From contig NZ_FNIN01000001.1 of the NCBI RefSeq assembly GCF_900104045.1, positions 310,001 through 374,000 on the forward strand: a stretch of 64,000 bases of DNA. Reading direction: 5' to 3'. Shown here in pieces: positions 1-8,808 of the stretch. The stretch's first letter is position 1; each line of letters opens with the position of its first letter. The translations under genes were made by a program, and so were the position numbers. The DNA is from Desulfonauticus submarinus (GTDB lineage Bacteria; Desulfobacterota; Desulfovibrionia; Desulfovibrionales; Desulfonatronovibrionaceae). Below the pieces are notes generated by a model. That model was not told the DNA's origin. It did no database searches and saw only the letters and a list, made by a program, of their open reading frames with translations.

Positions 1-57
1 ACAACCACTTCCAATCAACAAAAACAAACTTACTAAAAATAAAAATAATCTTCTCAT
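1..57 (-). CDS. start of an exported protein, possibly a lipoprotein (cut by window edge)
   Basis: Only the first 19 codons lie in the window. They begin with ATG at 57 and read MRRLFLFLVSLFLLIGSGC, a short basic start, a hydrophobic stretch and then Cys, as in a lipoprotein signal peptide, although the residue three before Cys is Gly rather than the usual Leu. A GGAG ribosome binding site lies about 9 bases before the start. The gene is divergent from engB. Its function cannot be seen. Confidence 0.5.
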   Translation of the reverse strand, partial: MRRLFLFLVSLFLLIGSGC

Positions 58-144
58 TTCTTAACTCCTTTTTTAATATTATAAACAAATTCAGTTCGTA
101 TTAAACTCTATACTTTTTCAAAAAAAAATTCTAGACTTTTCCGC

Positions 145-729
145 ATGAAAAGAGAATTAAAATTAATTAAAACTATTTATACCCTAGAGCAATTAAAATG
201 TGAACCCCTTTCTCAAATAGCCATAGCAGGTCGTTCTAATGTAGGCAAATCATCTTTAATCAACTGCTTAGCAGGACAAAAAAAACTTGCTAAGACAAGC
301 TCTTCTCCTGGTAAAACTCGCAGTCTTAATTTTTATCTAATTCTTCCAGAAAAATTTTATTTAGTTGATTTGCCTGGATATGGCTATGCAAAATGTTCTA
401 AAAAAGAAAGAGAAAAATGGGCAAACCTTATCTACCATTACTTAAATAACAACCCCTATTTAAAAGCAATAATCATCTTACTTGATTCTAGACTAAGCCC
501 CCAAAAACTAGACTTAGAATTAATTTCTTTCCTAGAACAAGAAAACATAAAAATTGTTCCAGTACTAACAAAAATTGATAAATGTACCCAAAAAGAAATA
601 TCGCGCCAAGTGAAAAACTGGCTACCTATTCTTAATACAGATCCTAAAGACCTAATACTTTTCTCTAGTAAAACAGGAAAAGGGAAAAATAAATTATGGC
701 AAAAATTAATAGATCTAGGCAAAAATTAA
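145..729 (+). CDS. engB: ribosome biogenesis GTPase YihA/EngB
   Basis: 194 residues, normal length for the EngB family, an essential cytoplasmic GTPase that helps assemble the large ribosomal subunit. Seen: the Walker A/G1 motif GRSNVGKSSLIN near residue 29, a G2-type Thr in the PGKTRS stretch, the G3 motif DLPGYGYA near residue 75, and the G4 motif TKID near residue 141. No clear Shine-Dalgarno sequence precedes the ATG. The gene converges on lptG and the two stop codons overlap in one TTAA, so no terminator fits between them. Confidence 0.95.
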   Translation: MKRELKLIKTIYTLEQLKCEPLSQIAIAGRSNVGKSSLINCLAGQKKLAKTSSSPGKTRSLNFYLILPEKFYLVDLPGYGYAKCSKKEREKWANLIYHYLNNNPYLKAIIILLDSRLSPQKLDLELISFLEQENIKIVPVLTKIDKCTQKEISRQVKNWLPILNTDPKDLILFSSKTGKGKNKLWQKLIDLGKN

Positions 730-1802
730 TTTTTTAAAATTATTGGAAAAAACGATATACATACACCTAAAAATAATAAATTTGCCAACCATGCTCCTAT
801 AAAAGGAGATAATATCCCTTCCTCAGCAAAAGAAATTCCTGTTACAAACAAGGCATAATAGATAAATATACAAATTAAGCCAATAAAAAAGCTTTTATAG
901 ATATTTTTTACAAAAAAAACAATAATTGAACTTAAAAAAGATAAAATAAGGATAGAAAAAGAATAAGAAAATTTGCTATATAATGTAGTTAAAATACCTG
1001 TAATATTGCTACCGTTCTTTTTAAAATGTGCTAAAATACCTTTTAATTTCCACACAGAAAGAGCTTCCTTAGGAAAATCTGATTTTAAAGTAGCAATAGA
1101 TTCTAAGTCCAAGTGTGCTTTTAACTCTAATTTATTATATTTAGAATTTAAAAACTTATTTGGAGAAATGCTAATCCCATTTAATAAAATAATTCTTTTT
1201 TTATTTTTTAAATATAAAAAATTTGTTGCATAATAAAGTTTTAAAACTTTTTGTCTTTCTAGATCTACAACATAGCAAATAATGTTATTACCTTTCTTTT
1301 TCTTTAAATTATATTTATTAAAATAAATAATTTTGTTTTTATCTTTAACCCAAGAATTAAATATTTCTTGTTTTACTAAATGCTTATTTCTAACTTCTTT
1401 TTTCCAAATCTTAGCAGTTTCAAATAAACCATAACTACCTAATTCTTGAATAATAAAAAAATGAGTAAACATAAATATTAAAGAAATTGAAAATATAATA
1501 AAAACTAATTTTTTATATTCTATACCACCTGACATCAACGCAACCATTTCATTTCTATTGTAAACAAGTGATAGAAATAAAATGATAGATAAAAAAAATA
1601 TTCCTGGAGATATTTGGGATATTATTAGAGGTATTTTCCACAAAAAATAGACAATAATAGTTTTAATAACGACCTTTTTTTCTATAAACTCATCAACCCT
1701 ATCTAGAAAATCAAATAATAAATAAATTGATATTCCTGCTATAAAAAAATTAAAAAGTAATAAAGAAAGATTTTTAAATATATATTTTGTTAAAACTCTC
1801 AT
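726..1802 (-). CDS. lptG: LPS export ABC transporter permease LptG
   Basis: YjgP/YjgQ family inner-membrane protein of about 358 residues. Members form, with LptF and the ATPase LptB, the transporter that pulls lipopolysaccharide from the inner membrane and sends it to the periplasmic bridge. Seen: an N-terminal transmembrane segment, two more by residue 120, a hydrophilic periplasmic middle of about 150 residues, and three C-terminal membrane segments. It lies directly after lptF. The ATG at 1802 is preferred; an in-frame TTG at 1820 would overlap the lptF stop. LptG rather than LptF is assigned from gene order only. Confidence 0.85.
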   Translation of the reverse strand: MRVLTKYIFKNLSLLLFNFFIAGISIYLLFDFLDRVDEFIEKKVVIKTIIVYFLWKIPLIISQISPGIFFLSIILFLSLVYNRNEMVALMSGGIEYKKLVFIIFSISLIFMFTHFFIIQELGSYGLFETAKIWKKEVRNKHLVKQEIFNSWVKDKNKIIYFNKYNLKKKKGNNIICYVVDLERQKVLKLYYATNFLYLKNKKRIILLNGISISPNKFLNSKYNKLELKAHLDLESIATLKSDFPKEALSVWKLKGILAHFKKNGSNITGILTTLYSKFSYSFSILILSFLSSIIVFFVKNIYKSFFIGLICIFIYYALFVTGISFAEEGILSPFIGAWLANLLFLGVCISFFPIILKN

Positions 1803-1809
1803 AATAAAT

Positions 1810-2949
1810 TTATGAATCAACTCTTAAAAATTTTCTATTTTGTAACCAATAATACAATTTTGAATCAACTAAATTCACTTGATAATTTAAAATTGATAAA
1901 ATCAAAAAAATTATATTTGGCATCCACATAGATAAATTAGGGGAAATTTTCCCTGTTTCTCCAAAAGAATAAAACAATAAATATAAAGAGTAATAAATTA
2001 TAAAAAATAATAGACAAAATATAACACCAAATTGTTGCTTAATTCCAGATAAGTTAAAGGCAAAAGGCAGGGTAAAAAATACTAATATCAAACAAGAAAA
2101 GGGCAATGCTATCCTTCTTTGTAATTCCATTTTAGCTACTCTAATTATTTTGCTATCTTTACTATTTTTTATAGTATTTTTTATTTCTGAAAAATACATT
2201 TCTTTTGGTTTTTTATTATCTAATTTTATTCCATAAAACATGTTCTTCAAATCTATACCAATTTTATAGGAATTAAATTTAATTATATAACACTCTTTTT
2301 GTGATAAATTATATATATTCCCATCACTTAAATCTATGATAGCTAAATTATCATTTTTATTAAATTGAATCTTTCCTTTACTAGACAAAATAACTCTATT
2401 ATCTTTGCTATCTTTGTAAACAATAAAAATATTTTTCATTATGTTGTTAGCACGATCTATATCTTTAAAATAAATAGTTATACCTGGAAAATTAGAAATA
2501 AATATACCTGGCTGTAAAGAAATTTGGGTTTTTGATTGTAAAATACTAATACATTTCTCTCTAAACATCTCTATTCCCTTAGGAATTAAAAAAAATGAAG
2601 TATATAAAGAAAAAAGAACACATAAAAAAGAAAAACCAAGGGGGAAGAAAAAAAAGTGCTTATAGCTCATGCCAGAAGTCTTTAACGCAAGAAGTTCTCT
2701 TTCTGAACTCATCTTTAAAAAAACTAGAAATACGCTAATCATGCAAGAAGCTGGTACTAAAATAATAAGAAAGGAAGGGGCTAAATAAAGAAAAAGTTCT
2801 CCAATATCTTTCAAAGAAATATTTTGTCCTAAAAAAAAATCTTTTAGATGTAATAATTTGCCAATCAATAAAAAAATAAGAAAAGAAAACAAACAAATAA
2901 AAAAACCTAATCCTATTTCTTTAGCTAAATACCGATTTAAGATCGTCAT
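1810..2949 (-). CDS. lptF: LPS export ABC transporter permease LptF
   Basis: 379-residue YjgP/YjgQ family permease with the family layout: membrane segments at the N-terminus, the family-typical SSERELLALKTSGM stretch around residue 79, a long periplasmic domain, and C-terminal membrane segments. The family works as the LptF/LptG pair in lipopolysaccharide export. Its ATG is one base after the stop of the small upstream gene, so the two are probably translated together. The ATPase LptB is not in the window. Confidence 0.85.
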   Translation of the reverse strand: MTILNRYLAKEIGLGFFICLFSFLIFLLIGKLLHLKDFFLGQNISLKDIGELFLYLAPSFLIILVPASCMISVFLVFLKMSSERELLALKTSGMSYKHFFFFPLGFSFLCVLFSLYTSFFLIPKGIEMFREKCISILQSKTQISLQPGIFISNFPGITIYFKDIDRANNIMKNIFIVYKDSKDNRVILSSKGKIQFNKNDNLAIIDLSDGNIYNLSQKECYIIKFNSYKIGIDLKNMFYGIKLDNKKPKEMYFSEIKNTIKNSKDSKIIRVAKMELQRRIALPFSCLILVFFTLPFAFNLSGIKQQFGVIFCLLFFIIYYSLYLLFYSFGETGKISPNLSMWMPNIIFLILSILNYQVNLVDSKLYYWLQNRKFLRVDS

Positions 2950-2950
2950 T

Positions 2951-3139
2951 TTATTTTGTTTGCATATCCTTACTATTGGATTTAAAAAATCTTTCTAAAA
3001 AGGCTGTCTCTTTTGGTCCTAAATTAAATCTCATACCAACTTCTTGTAATAGTTGGGATAAATTTTTACCTTCTTGAAGAGACTCATCTATCCATTTAAT
3101 TGCCTGCTCTAATTTTTTATTATCCATAATTGTACTCAT
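2951..3139 (-). CDS. small conserved-looking protein of unknown function
   Basis: 62 residues, soluble, rich in charged residues, no signal peptide or membrane segment. It reads as two or three helices (EQAIKWIDESLQEG, then KNLSQLLQEVGMRF). A good ribosome binding site (GAGGGG) precedes the ATG at 3139, and its stop is one base from the lptF start, so it leads the lptF-lptG operon. I do not recognise the family. The tight coupling suggests a real gene, perhaps a regulator or accessory to Lpt, but that is inference. Confidence 0.6.
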   Translation of the reverse strand: MSTIMDNKKLEQAIKWIDESLQEGKNLSQLLQEVGMRFNLGPKETAFLERFFKSNSKDMQTK

Positions 3140-3246
3140 TCTATCCCCCTCTTTTATCTTGCAACTTTGACTTACTTAGCTTAAGAGAATTCAGGTCAAA
3201 AACACCAAATTATTAACTCTTAAAAAATTCAAAAGGAGGTTAGTCA

Positions 3247-4041
3247 GTGAAACGCTTATTGGCAAGCTTTTTATTTTCTGTGCTTTTTTTATCATTAATT
3301 TCAACTAGCTATGCTAAAGACAACTCATGGGAAAGAGTAAAATCTAAAGGAATCCTAGTTATTGGTCTAGACGATGCCTTCCCACCTATGGGCTTTAGAA
3401 AAGCAGATGGAACTTTAACTGGTTTTGATATTGAGGCTGCCGAGACTTTAGGTAAACGTCTTGGAATTAAAATAAAATGGCAACCAACTGCTTGGGATGG
3501 AGTTATCCATTCTCTTTATGCTAAAAAATTTGATTGTATCTGGAATGGAATGACCATAACCCCTGAACGAGCTAAAAAAGTTAATTTTACCAAACCATAC
3601 ATTATGGATGGTCAAGTAGTAGTGGTGCGTTTTAATGAAAATAAAATAAAAACTTTTAAAGATTTAAAGAGTGCTATTATCGGAGTTCAAAAAGGATCTT
3701 CTGCTGTTGAAGCTGTAAAAAAACTTCCTGTATCCCCTCAAGAGATAAGAGAATATGATTCTAATCCAAAAGCGTTTTTAGATTTAGAAGCAGGACGACT
3801 TGATGCTATGGTAGTAGATAACGTGGCAGGAAGATATTATATATCTGTTAGACCAGGAAAATATAAAATTTTACCAGGATTTATTACCAAAGAACCTTTT
3901 GGCGTTGCTTTTAGAAAAGAAGATAAAGAACTTTTAAAAGTAATCCAATCTGAAATAGATAAAATGGTAGCAGATGGCACAATGGCAAAAATTTCTGTTA
4001 AATGGTTTGGAGAAGACATAACTAATCCTAAAAAATGGTAA
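3247..4041 (+). CDS. amino-acid ABC transporter substrate-binding protein
   Basis: 264 residues, a periplasmic solute-binding protein of the polar amino-acid family (SBP_bac_3 type). Seen: a signal peptide ending around SYA-KD at residue 23, then the family hallmarks GFDIEAAETLGKRLG and WDGVIHSLYAKKFDCIWNGMT, in which the Arg of TPERAKKVNFTKPY normally holds the substrate carboxylate. Start is GTG with a strong AAAGGAGG site 8-9 bases upstream. It is followed without a gap by its permease and ATPase. The exact amino acid cannot be told from sequence. Confidence 0.9.
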   Translation: MKRLLASFLFSVLFLSLISTSYAKDNSWERVKSKGILVIGLDDAFPPMGFRKADGTLTGFDIEAAETLGKRLGIKIKWQPTAWDGVIHSLYAKKFDCIWNGMTITPERAKKVNFTKPYIMDGQVVVVRFNENKIKTFKDLKSAIIGVQKGSSAVEAVKKLPVSPQEIREYDSNPKAFLDLEAGRLDAMVVDNVAGRYYISVRPGKYKILPGFITKEPFGVAFRKEDKELLKVIQSEIDKMVADGTMAKISVKWFGEDITNPKKW

Positions 4042-5069
4042 TGAATACAAAAAAAATAAATACCAAATTAAAGAACAGGGTCTTTAAGACCCTGTTCTTT
4101 TGTTTTCTGTTTTCAATATGCTTTAACCACCAACAGGTATTGGCTAATTTATACAAGCAAGGAGAACAAGCACTAACACTAGGTAATCTACAAAAAGCAG
4201 AAAATATACTCCATCAAATTCCCCCTTTTATTCAAAATAAAAAAAACCCTGACTTTTTAAAGGCAAGATTATTACTTGCTCGTCTTTACTATAATCAACA
4301 AAATTATAAACTAGCAAAAAAAGAATGCCTATCTATATTAAGATACTTTCCTAAAAACAAAGAAGCAAATCAATTATTAAAAACCATAGATGAACTAAGC
4401 ACTCCGGTCATTATAAATTTCTTTAGAGATACATATAAATATTTACCAGCCCTTTTAAAGGGGACTTTAATGACCTTAATTTTAGTATTATTTACTATGC
4501 TTGTTTCTCCATTTGGAGGTCTTATTATTGCTTTAGGTAGAATAAGTAAGTTTTATCCTTTAAATATAACTTGCTGGTTTATTATCTGGCTTTTTAGAGG
4601 AACACCTTTATTATTACAACTTTTCTTTATTTATTATGGTCTTCCAGCTTTAGGTATAACCCTAAAACCATTAACTGCAGCCTTTTGGGGGCTAGGTTTA
4701 AATTACTCAGCTTATCTTGCAGAAATAATAAGAGCAGGAATCCAAAGCATTGATGCTGGACAAATGGAAGCAGCCAAGGCTTTAGGTATGACATACTCTC
4801 AAGCAATGAGAAGAATAATTATTCCTCAAACTTACAAACGCATCATGCCTCCTATAGGAAACGAATTTATAGCCTTAATAAAAGATACTGCTTTAGTCTC
4901 CACTATTGCTATGGTAGAATTGATGCGTTCAGCAGACCAGTTATTTAATACCTATTTTGATGTAAAAATATTGATTTTAGCTGGTATTATTTACCTCCTT
5001 TTAACAACAATATTTACACTTACATTTGAAAAAATAGAAAGAAAAGTTGGAGCATATGAAAAAAGATAA
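4041..5069 (+). CDS. TPR-like domain fused to an amino-acid ABC transporter permease
   Basis: About 342 residues. Residues 12-37 are a signal peptide-like or first membrane segment. Residues 38-125 form TPR-like helix pairs (LYKQGEQALTLGNLQKAE, then ARLLLARLYYNQQNYKLAKK). From about 140 onward it is a HisM/GlnP-type permease with about five membrane segments and the EAA loop EAAKALGMTYSQAMRR that contacts the ATPase. Ordinary permeases of this family are near 220 residues, so the first 120 are an added, probably periplasmic, module. Its ATG shares one base with the stop of the binding protein (TAATG); an in-frame ATG at 4035 is the alternative. See findings. Confidence 0.85.
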   Translation: MNTKKINTKLKNRVFKTLFFCFLFSICFNHQQVLANLYKQGEQALTLGNLQKAENILHQIPPFIQNKKNPDFLKARLLLARLYYNQQNYKLAKKECLSILRYFPKNKEANQLLKTIDELSTPVIINFFRDTYKYLPALLKGTLMTLILVLFTMLVSPFGGLIIALGRISKFYPLNITCWFIIWLFRGTPLLLQLFFIYYGLPALGITLKPLTAAFWGLGLNYSAYLAEIIRAGIQSIDAGQMEAAKALGMTYSQAMRRIIIPQTYKRIMPPIGNEFIALIKDTALVSTIAMVELMRSADQLFNTYFDVKILILAGIIYLLLTTIFTLTFEKIERKVGAYEKR

Positions 5070-5835
5070 AATCCCTTTAATTGAATTGAAAAATATATAT
5101 AAAAAGTTTGGTGATATTGTAGCCATTAACAATGTTAATTTAAAATTATATAAAGGAGAGAAATTGGCTATTATTGGGCCTTCTGGTTCAGGCAAGTCAA
5201 CTCTATTACGAACAATAAATTTTTTAGAACAAATAGATAAGGGACAAATTTTCTTTGAAGGAAAAGAAGTTGGTTATATCTATAAAAAAGGTAAACGTAT
5301 TCTTGATAAACCTAAAAAAATATGTGCTCTTAGGGCAGAAATAGGAATGGTCTTCCAACATTTTCATTTATTTCCCCATATGACAGTTCTAGAAAATGTA
5401 ATGGAAGGACCCAAAACTGTACGCAAAAAAACAAAAGAAGAAGCTAAAGCCATAGCCTTGGATATGCTTGCCAAAATGGGACTTTTAGATAAAAAAAATG
5501 TTTACCCTGCTTGTCTTTCAGGTGGTCAAAAGCAAAGAGTAGCAATTGCAAGAGCTTTAGCAATGAAACCCAAATTAATGCTTTTTGATGAGCCTACTTC
5601 TGCCTTAGACCCAGAATTAGTGGGAGAAGTATTTGAAGCTATTAAAAAGTTAGCGCAAGAAGGAATGACAATGATCATTGTTACTCATCAAATGGGATTT
5701 GCAAGGGAAATGGCTGACAGAGTAATTTTCATGGAAAATGGATCTTTCTTAGTAGAAGCAAAGAGTAAAGAATTTTTTTCTTCTAAAGCATCAAACAGCA
5801 GAATTAAAACCTTTTTGCAAAAAATATTGGATTAA
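5056..5835 (+). CDS. amino-acid ABC transporter ATP-binding protein
   Basis: 259 residues, GlnQ/HisP family. Walker A GPSGSGKST near residue 38, Q-loop in VFQHFHLFPH, signature LSGGQKQR, Walker B LMLFDEPTSALDPE and the switch His in VTHQMG are all intact, so it should hydrolyse ATP to drive the permease just upstream. The gene overlaps the permease end by 14 bases. ATG at 5056 is chosen; an in-frame TTG at 5047 is possible. A short insertion between Walker A and the Q-loop (around residues 75-90) is a little longer than in E. coli GlnQ. Confidence 0.92.
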   Translation: MKKDKIPLIELKNIYKKFGDIVAINNVNLKLYKGEKLAIIGPSGSGKSTLLRTINFLEQIDKGQIFFEGKEVGYIYKKGKRILDKPKKICALRAEIGMVFQHFHLFPHMTVLENVMEGPKTVRKKTKEEAKAIALDMLAKMGLLDKKNVYPACLSGGQKQRVAIARALAMKPKLMLFDEPTSALDPELVGEVFEAIKKLAQEGMTMIIVTHQMGFAREMADRVIFMENGSFLVEAKSKEFFSSKASNSRIKTFLQKILD

Positions 5836-5838
5836 TAC

Positions 5839-6645
5839 ATGTTGTACTTAAAAGCTGTTATCCTAGGTATTATAGAAGGTTTGACTGAATTTTTACCTAT
5901 CTCTTCTACCGGGCATCTGATTATTGCTGGTCACTTTCTTGACTTTAACGGAGCAAAAGCTGAGACATTCGACATTGTTATTCAACTGGGTGCTATTTTA
6001 GCGGTTATATTTTTATATAAAAATACCTTTATTGATTTGTTTTTTCCTAATTTTTCCCAAGAAAAAAAACAAAAAAAATTTAAAGGATTGTATGGAATAT
6101 GGTTACTATTTTTAACTACTTTACCTGGAGGAATTCTAGGATTACTTAGTCATCATTATATAAAAAAATACTTATTTTCACCCTATACTGTTGCTTGGGC
6201 ATTAGGAGTGGGAGCTTTATTCATCTTAACTGTAGAACACTTTTGTCCTAAACATAAGATAGTTGACTTAAATCAAATAACTTCTAAAAATGCCTTTTTG
6301 GTAGGATGCTTCCAATGTCTTGCTCTATGGCCAGGATTTTCCAGATCTGCAGCAACTATCTTAGGAGGCATGCTTTTAGGAATGCAAAGAAAATTGGCTG
6401 CTAAATATTCTTTTTTAGCAGCTGTTCCAATTATGTTTGCAGCAACATTTTACGATTTATTAAAAAATTATTCTTTATTTTCTATTAATGATTTTATTAT
6501 CCTAGGAATAGGATTTATAACATCTTTTATATCTGCCTGGTATGCAATTAAAGGATTTATATACCTATTGGAAAAAATAACTTTAAAACCGTTTGCTTAC
6601 TATAGATTAATTGTAGCAACCCTTATTTTATTATTTATCACTTAA
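5839..6645 (+). CDS. uppP: undecaprenyl-diphosphate phosphatase UppP (BacA)
   Basis: 268-residue multi-membrane protein that removes a phosphate from undecaprenyl pyrophosphate to recycle the lipid carrier for peptidoglycan and other envelope polymers. The two family motifs are present: EGLTEFLPISSTGHLI at residues 14-29 and PGFSRSAATILGG near 165, the second differing slightly from the common PGTSRSGATI. The ATG is three bases after the stop of the ABC ATPase gene, so it is likely read from the same transcript, though the functions are unrelated. Confidence 0.93.
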   Translation: MLYLKAVILGIIEGLTEFLPISSTGHLIIAGHFLDFNGAKAETFDIVIQLGAILAVIFLYKNTFIDLFFPNFSQEKKQKKFKGLYGIWLLFLTTLPGGILGLLSHHYIKKYLFSPYTVAWALGVGALFILTVEHFCPKHKIVDLNQITSKNAFLVGCFQCLALWPGFSRSAATILGGMLLGMQRKLAAKYSFLAAVPIMFAATFYDLLKNYSLFSINDFIILGIGFITSFISAWYAIKGFIYLLEKITLKPFAYYRLIVATLILLFIT

Positions 6646-6660
6646 AAATAGGATGTCATT

Positions 6661-7200
6661 ATGCCAAAAAAAAGAATTATTTTAACAGAAAAAGAAATCG
6701 AGAAAATCATTGAACGACTGGCCTATGAAATCTTAGAAAAAACAAAAGATAATTCTAAATTAGCTTTAATTGGAATCCAAAAAAGGGGAATCGATATCGC
6801 AACTAAATTAAAAACAATATTAGACTCTAAAACATCTTTAAATATTCCTATAGGAAGCTTGGACATTAACCTCTATAGAGATGATTGGACTACTTTAAAT
6901 AATACTCCTTTTGTAAATGCGTCTTATATTCCCTTTAATATAGAAAATAAAGAAATAATTTTAGTCGATGATGTTATATTTACGGGAAGAACAATCAGAG
7001 CAGCTTTAGAAGCTATTCTAGATTTTGGACGTCCTAATAAAATAAAACTAGCTGTCTTAATCGATCGAGGCCATAGAGACTTACCAATCCATCCAGATTT
7101 TATAGGTAAAAAAATTAACACATCCCTAAAAGAAAAGGTCCATGTGTTAACCTTACCTCAAGATGGAAAAGAACAAGTTCTTTTAGAAGAAGAGGTATAA
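6661..7200 (+). CDS. pyrR: PyrR: pyrimidine operon regulator / uracil phosphoribosyltransferase
   Basis: 179 residues, typical length for PyrR. The PRPP-binding loop VDDVIFTGRTIRAAL near residue 102 and the LDINLYRDD and LIDRGHRDLPI stretches are family hallmarks. In other bacteria PyrR binds pyr mRNA leaders to control attenuation and has weak uracil phosphoribosyltransferase activity. No pyrimidine gene is near, so which activity matters here is not shown. It lies between uppP and an mgtC-like gene with gaps of 15 and 7 bases. Confidence 0.92.
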   Translation: MPKKRIILTEKEIEKIIERLAYEILEKTKDNSKLALIGIQKRGIDIATKLKTILDSKTSLNIPIGSLDINLYRDDWTTLNNTPFVNASYIPFNIENKEIILVDDVIFTGRTIRAALEAILDFGRPNKIKLAVLIDRGHRDLPIHPDFIGKKINTSLKEKVHVLTLPQDGKEQVLLEEEV

Positions 7201-7207
7201 TCAATTT

Positions 7208-7897
7208 ATGTGGTTACATTGGAGTTATGAGCTAGGGCTTGCATTTATATATGGAGGCCTAATCGGTTTTGAACGAGAATACCATGGGGAGCCAGCAGGC
7301 CTTAGAACTAATATCTTAGTATGTATTGGTGCATGTTTATTAATGAATCTTTCTCTTTATCTTCCAGAAGTATACCATAATTTTACTGTTTCTTCAGTAA
7401 TCAGAATGGACCCCGCACGTATTGCTTCTTATACTATAGCTAGTATAGGTTTTTTAGGCGGAGGAGCAATAATAAAAGGCAAAAACGTGATTAAAGGATT
7501 AACTACTGCTGCTGGATTATGGCTAGTTACTGCTATTGGTTTAAGTTTAGGAGCAGGTTTTTATTTCCCTGCCACTCTTACCACAATTCTTAGCCTTTTT
7601 GTTCTTTATTATCTGCGTCAAATAAGAAGACATATCCCCAAACAATATTCTGCCTTACTAGTAATAGAATGTACTTGTAATTATGAAAGTTTAGAATATA
7701 TTAAAGAAATACTCTCTGCTTACCCTTTTAAAGTCAAATTTATTAACTTTTCTTATAAAAAAGGAGAAAATAGAATGATCTATAAGATATATATTACATC
7801 TCATCAAAAAATCGAACCTAAGAATTTATTAGACGAGTTAACAATTATACCTAGTATTGATTATGTCAATTGGACAGAAGGGGGAAATATTCGTTAA
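7208..7897 (+). CDS. MgtC/SapB family membrane protein
   Basis: 229 residues. The N-terminal 140 form four to five membrane segments with the family motifs GGLIGFEREYHGEPAGLRT and ASIGFLGGGAIIKGKNVIKGLTTAA. The C-terminal 80 are a soluble ACT-like domain. Family members are linked to growth in low magnesium and to control of the F-type ATPase in pathogens; the job in a free-living anaerobe is unknown. The stop codon lies inside the terminator hairpin that ends this transcript. Confidence 0.88.
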   Translation: MWLHWSYELGLAFIYGGLIGFEREYHGEPAGLRTNILVCIGACLLMNLSLYLPEVYHNFTVSSVIRMDPARIASYTIASIGFLGGGAIIKGKNVIKGLTTAAGLWLVTAIGLSLGAGFYFPATLTTILSLFVLYYLRQIRRHIPKQYSALLVIECTCNYESLEYIKEILSAYPFKVKFINFSYKKGENRMIYKIYITSHQKIEPKNLLDELTIIPSIDYVNWTEGGNIR

Positions 7898-7910
7898 TTT
7901 TCCCCCTTCT
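7876..7910. terminator. two-way rho-independent terminator between mgtC-like gene and dapA
   Basis: Perfect 12-bp inverted repeat (AGAAGGGGGAAA at 7876-7887 and its complement at 7899-7910) with an 11-base loop that contains the mgtC-like stop codon. A T-rich run follows on the + side. It sits between two convergent genes and could end both transcripts. Confidence 0.75.
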
Positions 7911-7920
7911 GGTATAATTT

Positions 7921-8805
7921 TTATAAAAGGCTTTTTTCTTTTAAAACAGCAATCAATTTTTCTTTATTTTGAGGCTGCATCTCTACTAAAGGCAAACGAA
8001 CCTCCATCTCAATCCTTCCCATTAAAGCAAGCGCAGTTTTTACTGGAATGGGATTTGTTTCTATAAACATAGCTCTGCATAAAGTTAATAATTCTATCTG
8101 AATATCACTAGCTTTTTCTAAATTACCTTTAAAAAATTCTTCACACAGCTGATGTGTCAGCTTGGGCACAATATTAGAAACTACCGAAATAACTCCTTTA
8201 CCACCTAAAGATAATAGAGGCAAAATAGTAAAGTCATCTCCAGAAAGTACAGTAAAATTTTTACCGCACGATTCAATAATCTCAGCTACCTGCCTTAGAT
8301 TACCAGAAGCTTCTTTTATTCCTATAATTTCTTTTACTTCTGTAAAAAGCCTTTTGGCAACTGCTGGAGTAATATTTAAACCTGTCCTAGATGGAACATT
8401 ATACACTACCATAGGAATAGAAACTTCTTTAGCTATTTCTTTATAATGAGCAATCAATCCATCTGGAGTAGGTTTATTATAATAAGGTGTAATTAAAAGA
8501 GCAGCGTCTGCCCCTGCATCTTTAGCAAACTTAGTTAATTCAATTGCCTCACGAGTAGAATTAGATCCAGCCCCTGCAATAACTGGGACTCTACCCTTAA
8601 CCTGCTCTACACATATCTTAATTACTCTTTTATGTTCCTCATGACTAAGGGTAGCAGATTCTCCTGTTGTACCACAGGGAACAAGACCATCTATTCCTTG
8701 TTCAATTTGCCATTCTATATGCTTTCTATAACTGTCTTCATCAATTTCTCCTGCTTTAAAAGGAGTGATTAAAGCAGTGATTGCACCTTTTATTTCCATC
8801 TTCAC
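7921..8805 (-). CDS. dapA: 4-hydroxy-tetrahydrodipicolinate synthase
   Basis: 294 residues. First committed enzyme of lysine/diaminopimelate synthesis: condenses pyruvate with aspartate semialdehyde. Seen: [14 protein letters not shown] near residue 45, the catalytic Tyr in YNVPSRTG near 134, and the Schiff-base Lys in [11 protein letters not shown] near 163. It is the last gene of a long minus-strand string and follows dapF after three bases, pairing two steps of the same pathway. Confidence 0.97.
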   Translation of the reverse strand: MKMEIKGAITALITPFKAGEIDEDSYRKHIEWQIEQGIDGLVPCGTTGESATLSHEEHKRVIKICVEQVKGRVPVIAGAGSNSTREAIELTKFAKDAGADAALLITPYYNKPTPDGLIAHYKEIAKEVSIPMVVYNVPSRTGLNITPAVAKRLFTEVKEIIGIKEASGNLRQVAEIIESCGKNFTVLSGDDFTILPLLSLGGKGVISVVSNIVPKLTHQLCEEFFKGNLEKASDIQIELLTLCRAMFIETNPIPVKTALALMGRIEMEVRLPLVEMQPQNKEKLIAVLKEKSLL

Positions 8806-8808
8806 CTC

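Noticed and set aside
3167-3195. Promoter for the amino-acid ABC operon at TTGACT (3167)
   Set aside because: The -35-like box has no acceptable -10 box at 16-18 bases.
4035-5069. TPR-permease fusion as two genes joined by an error
   Set aside because: No internal start with a ribosome binding site separates the parts, and the TPR part begins directly at the end of the binding protein gene. Resequencing would settle it.
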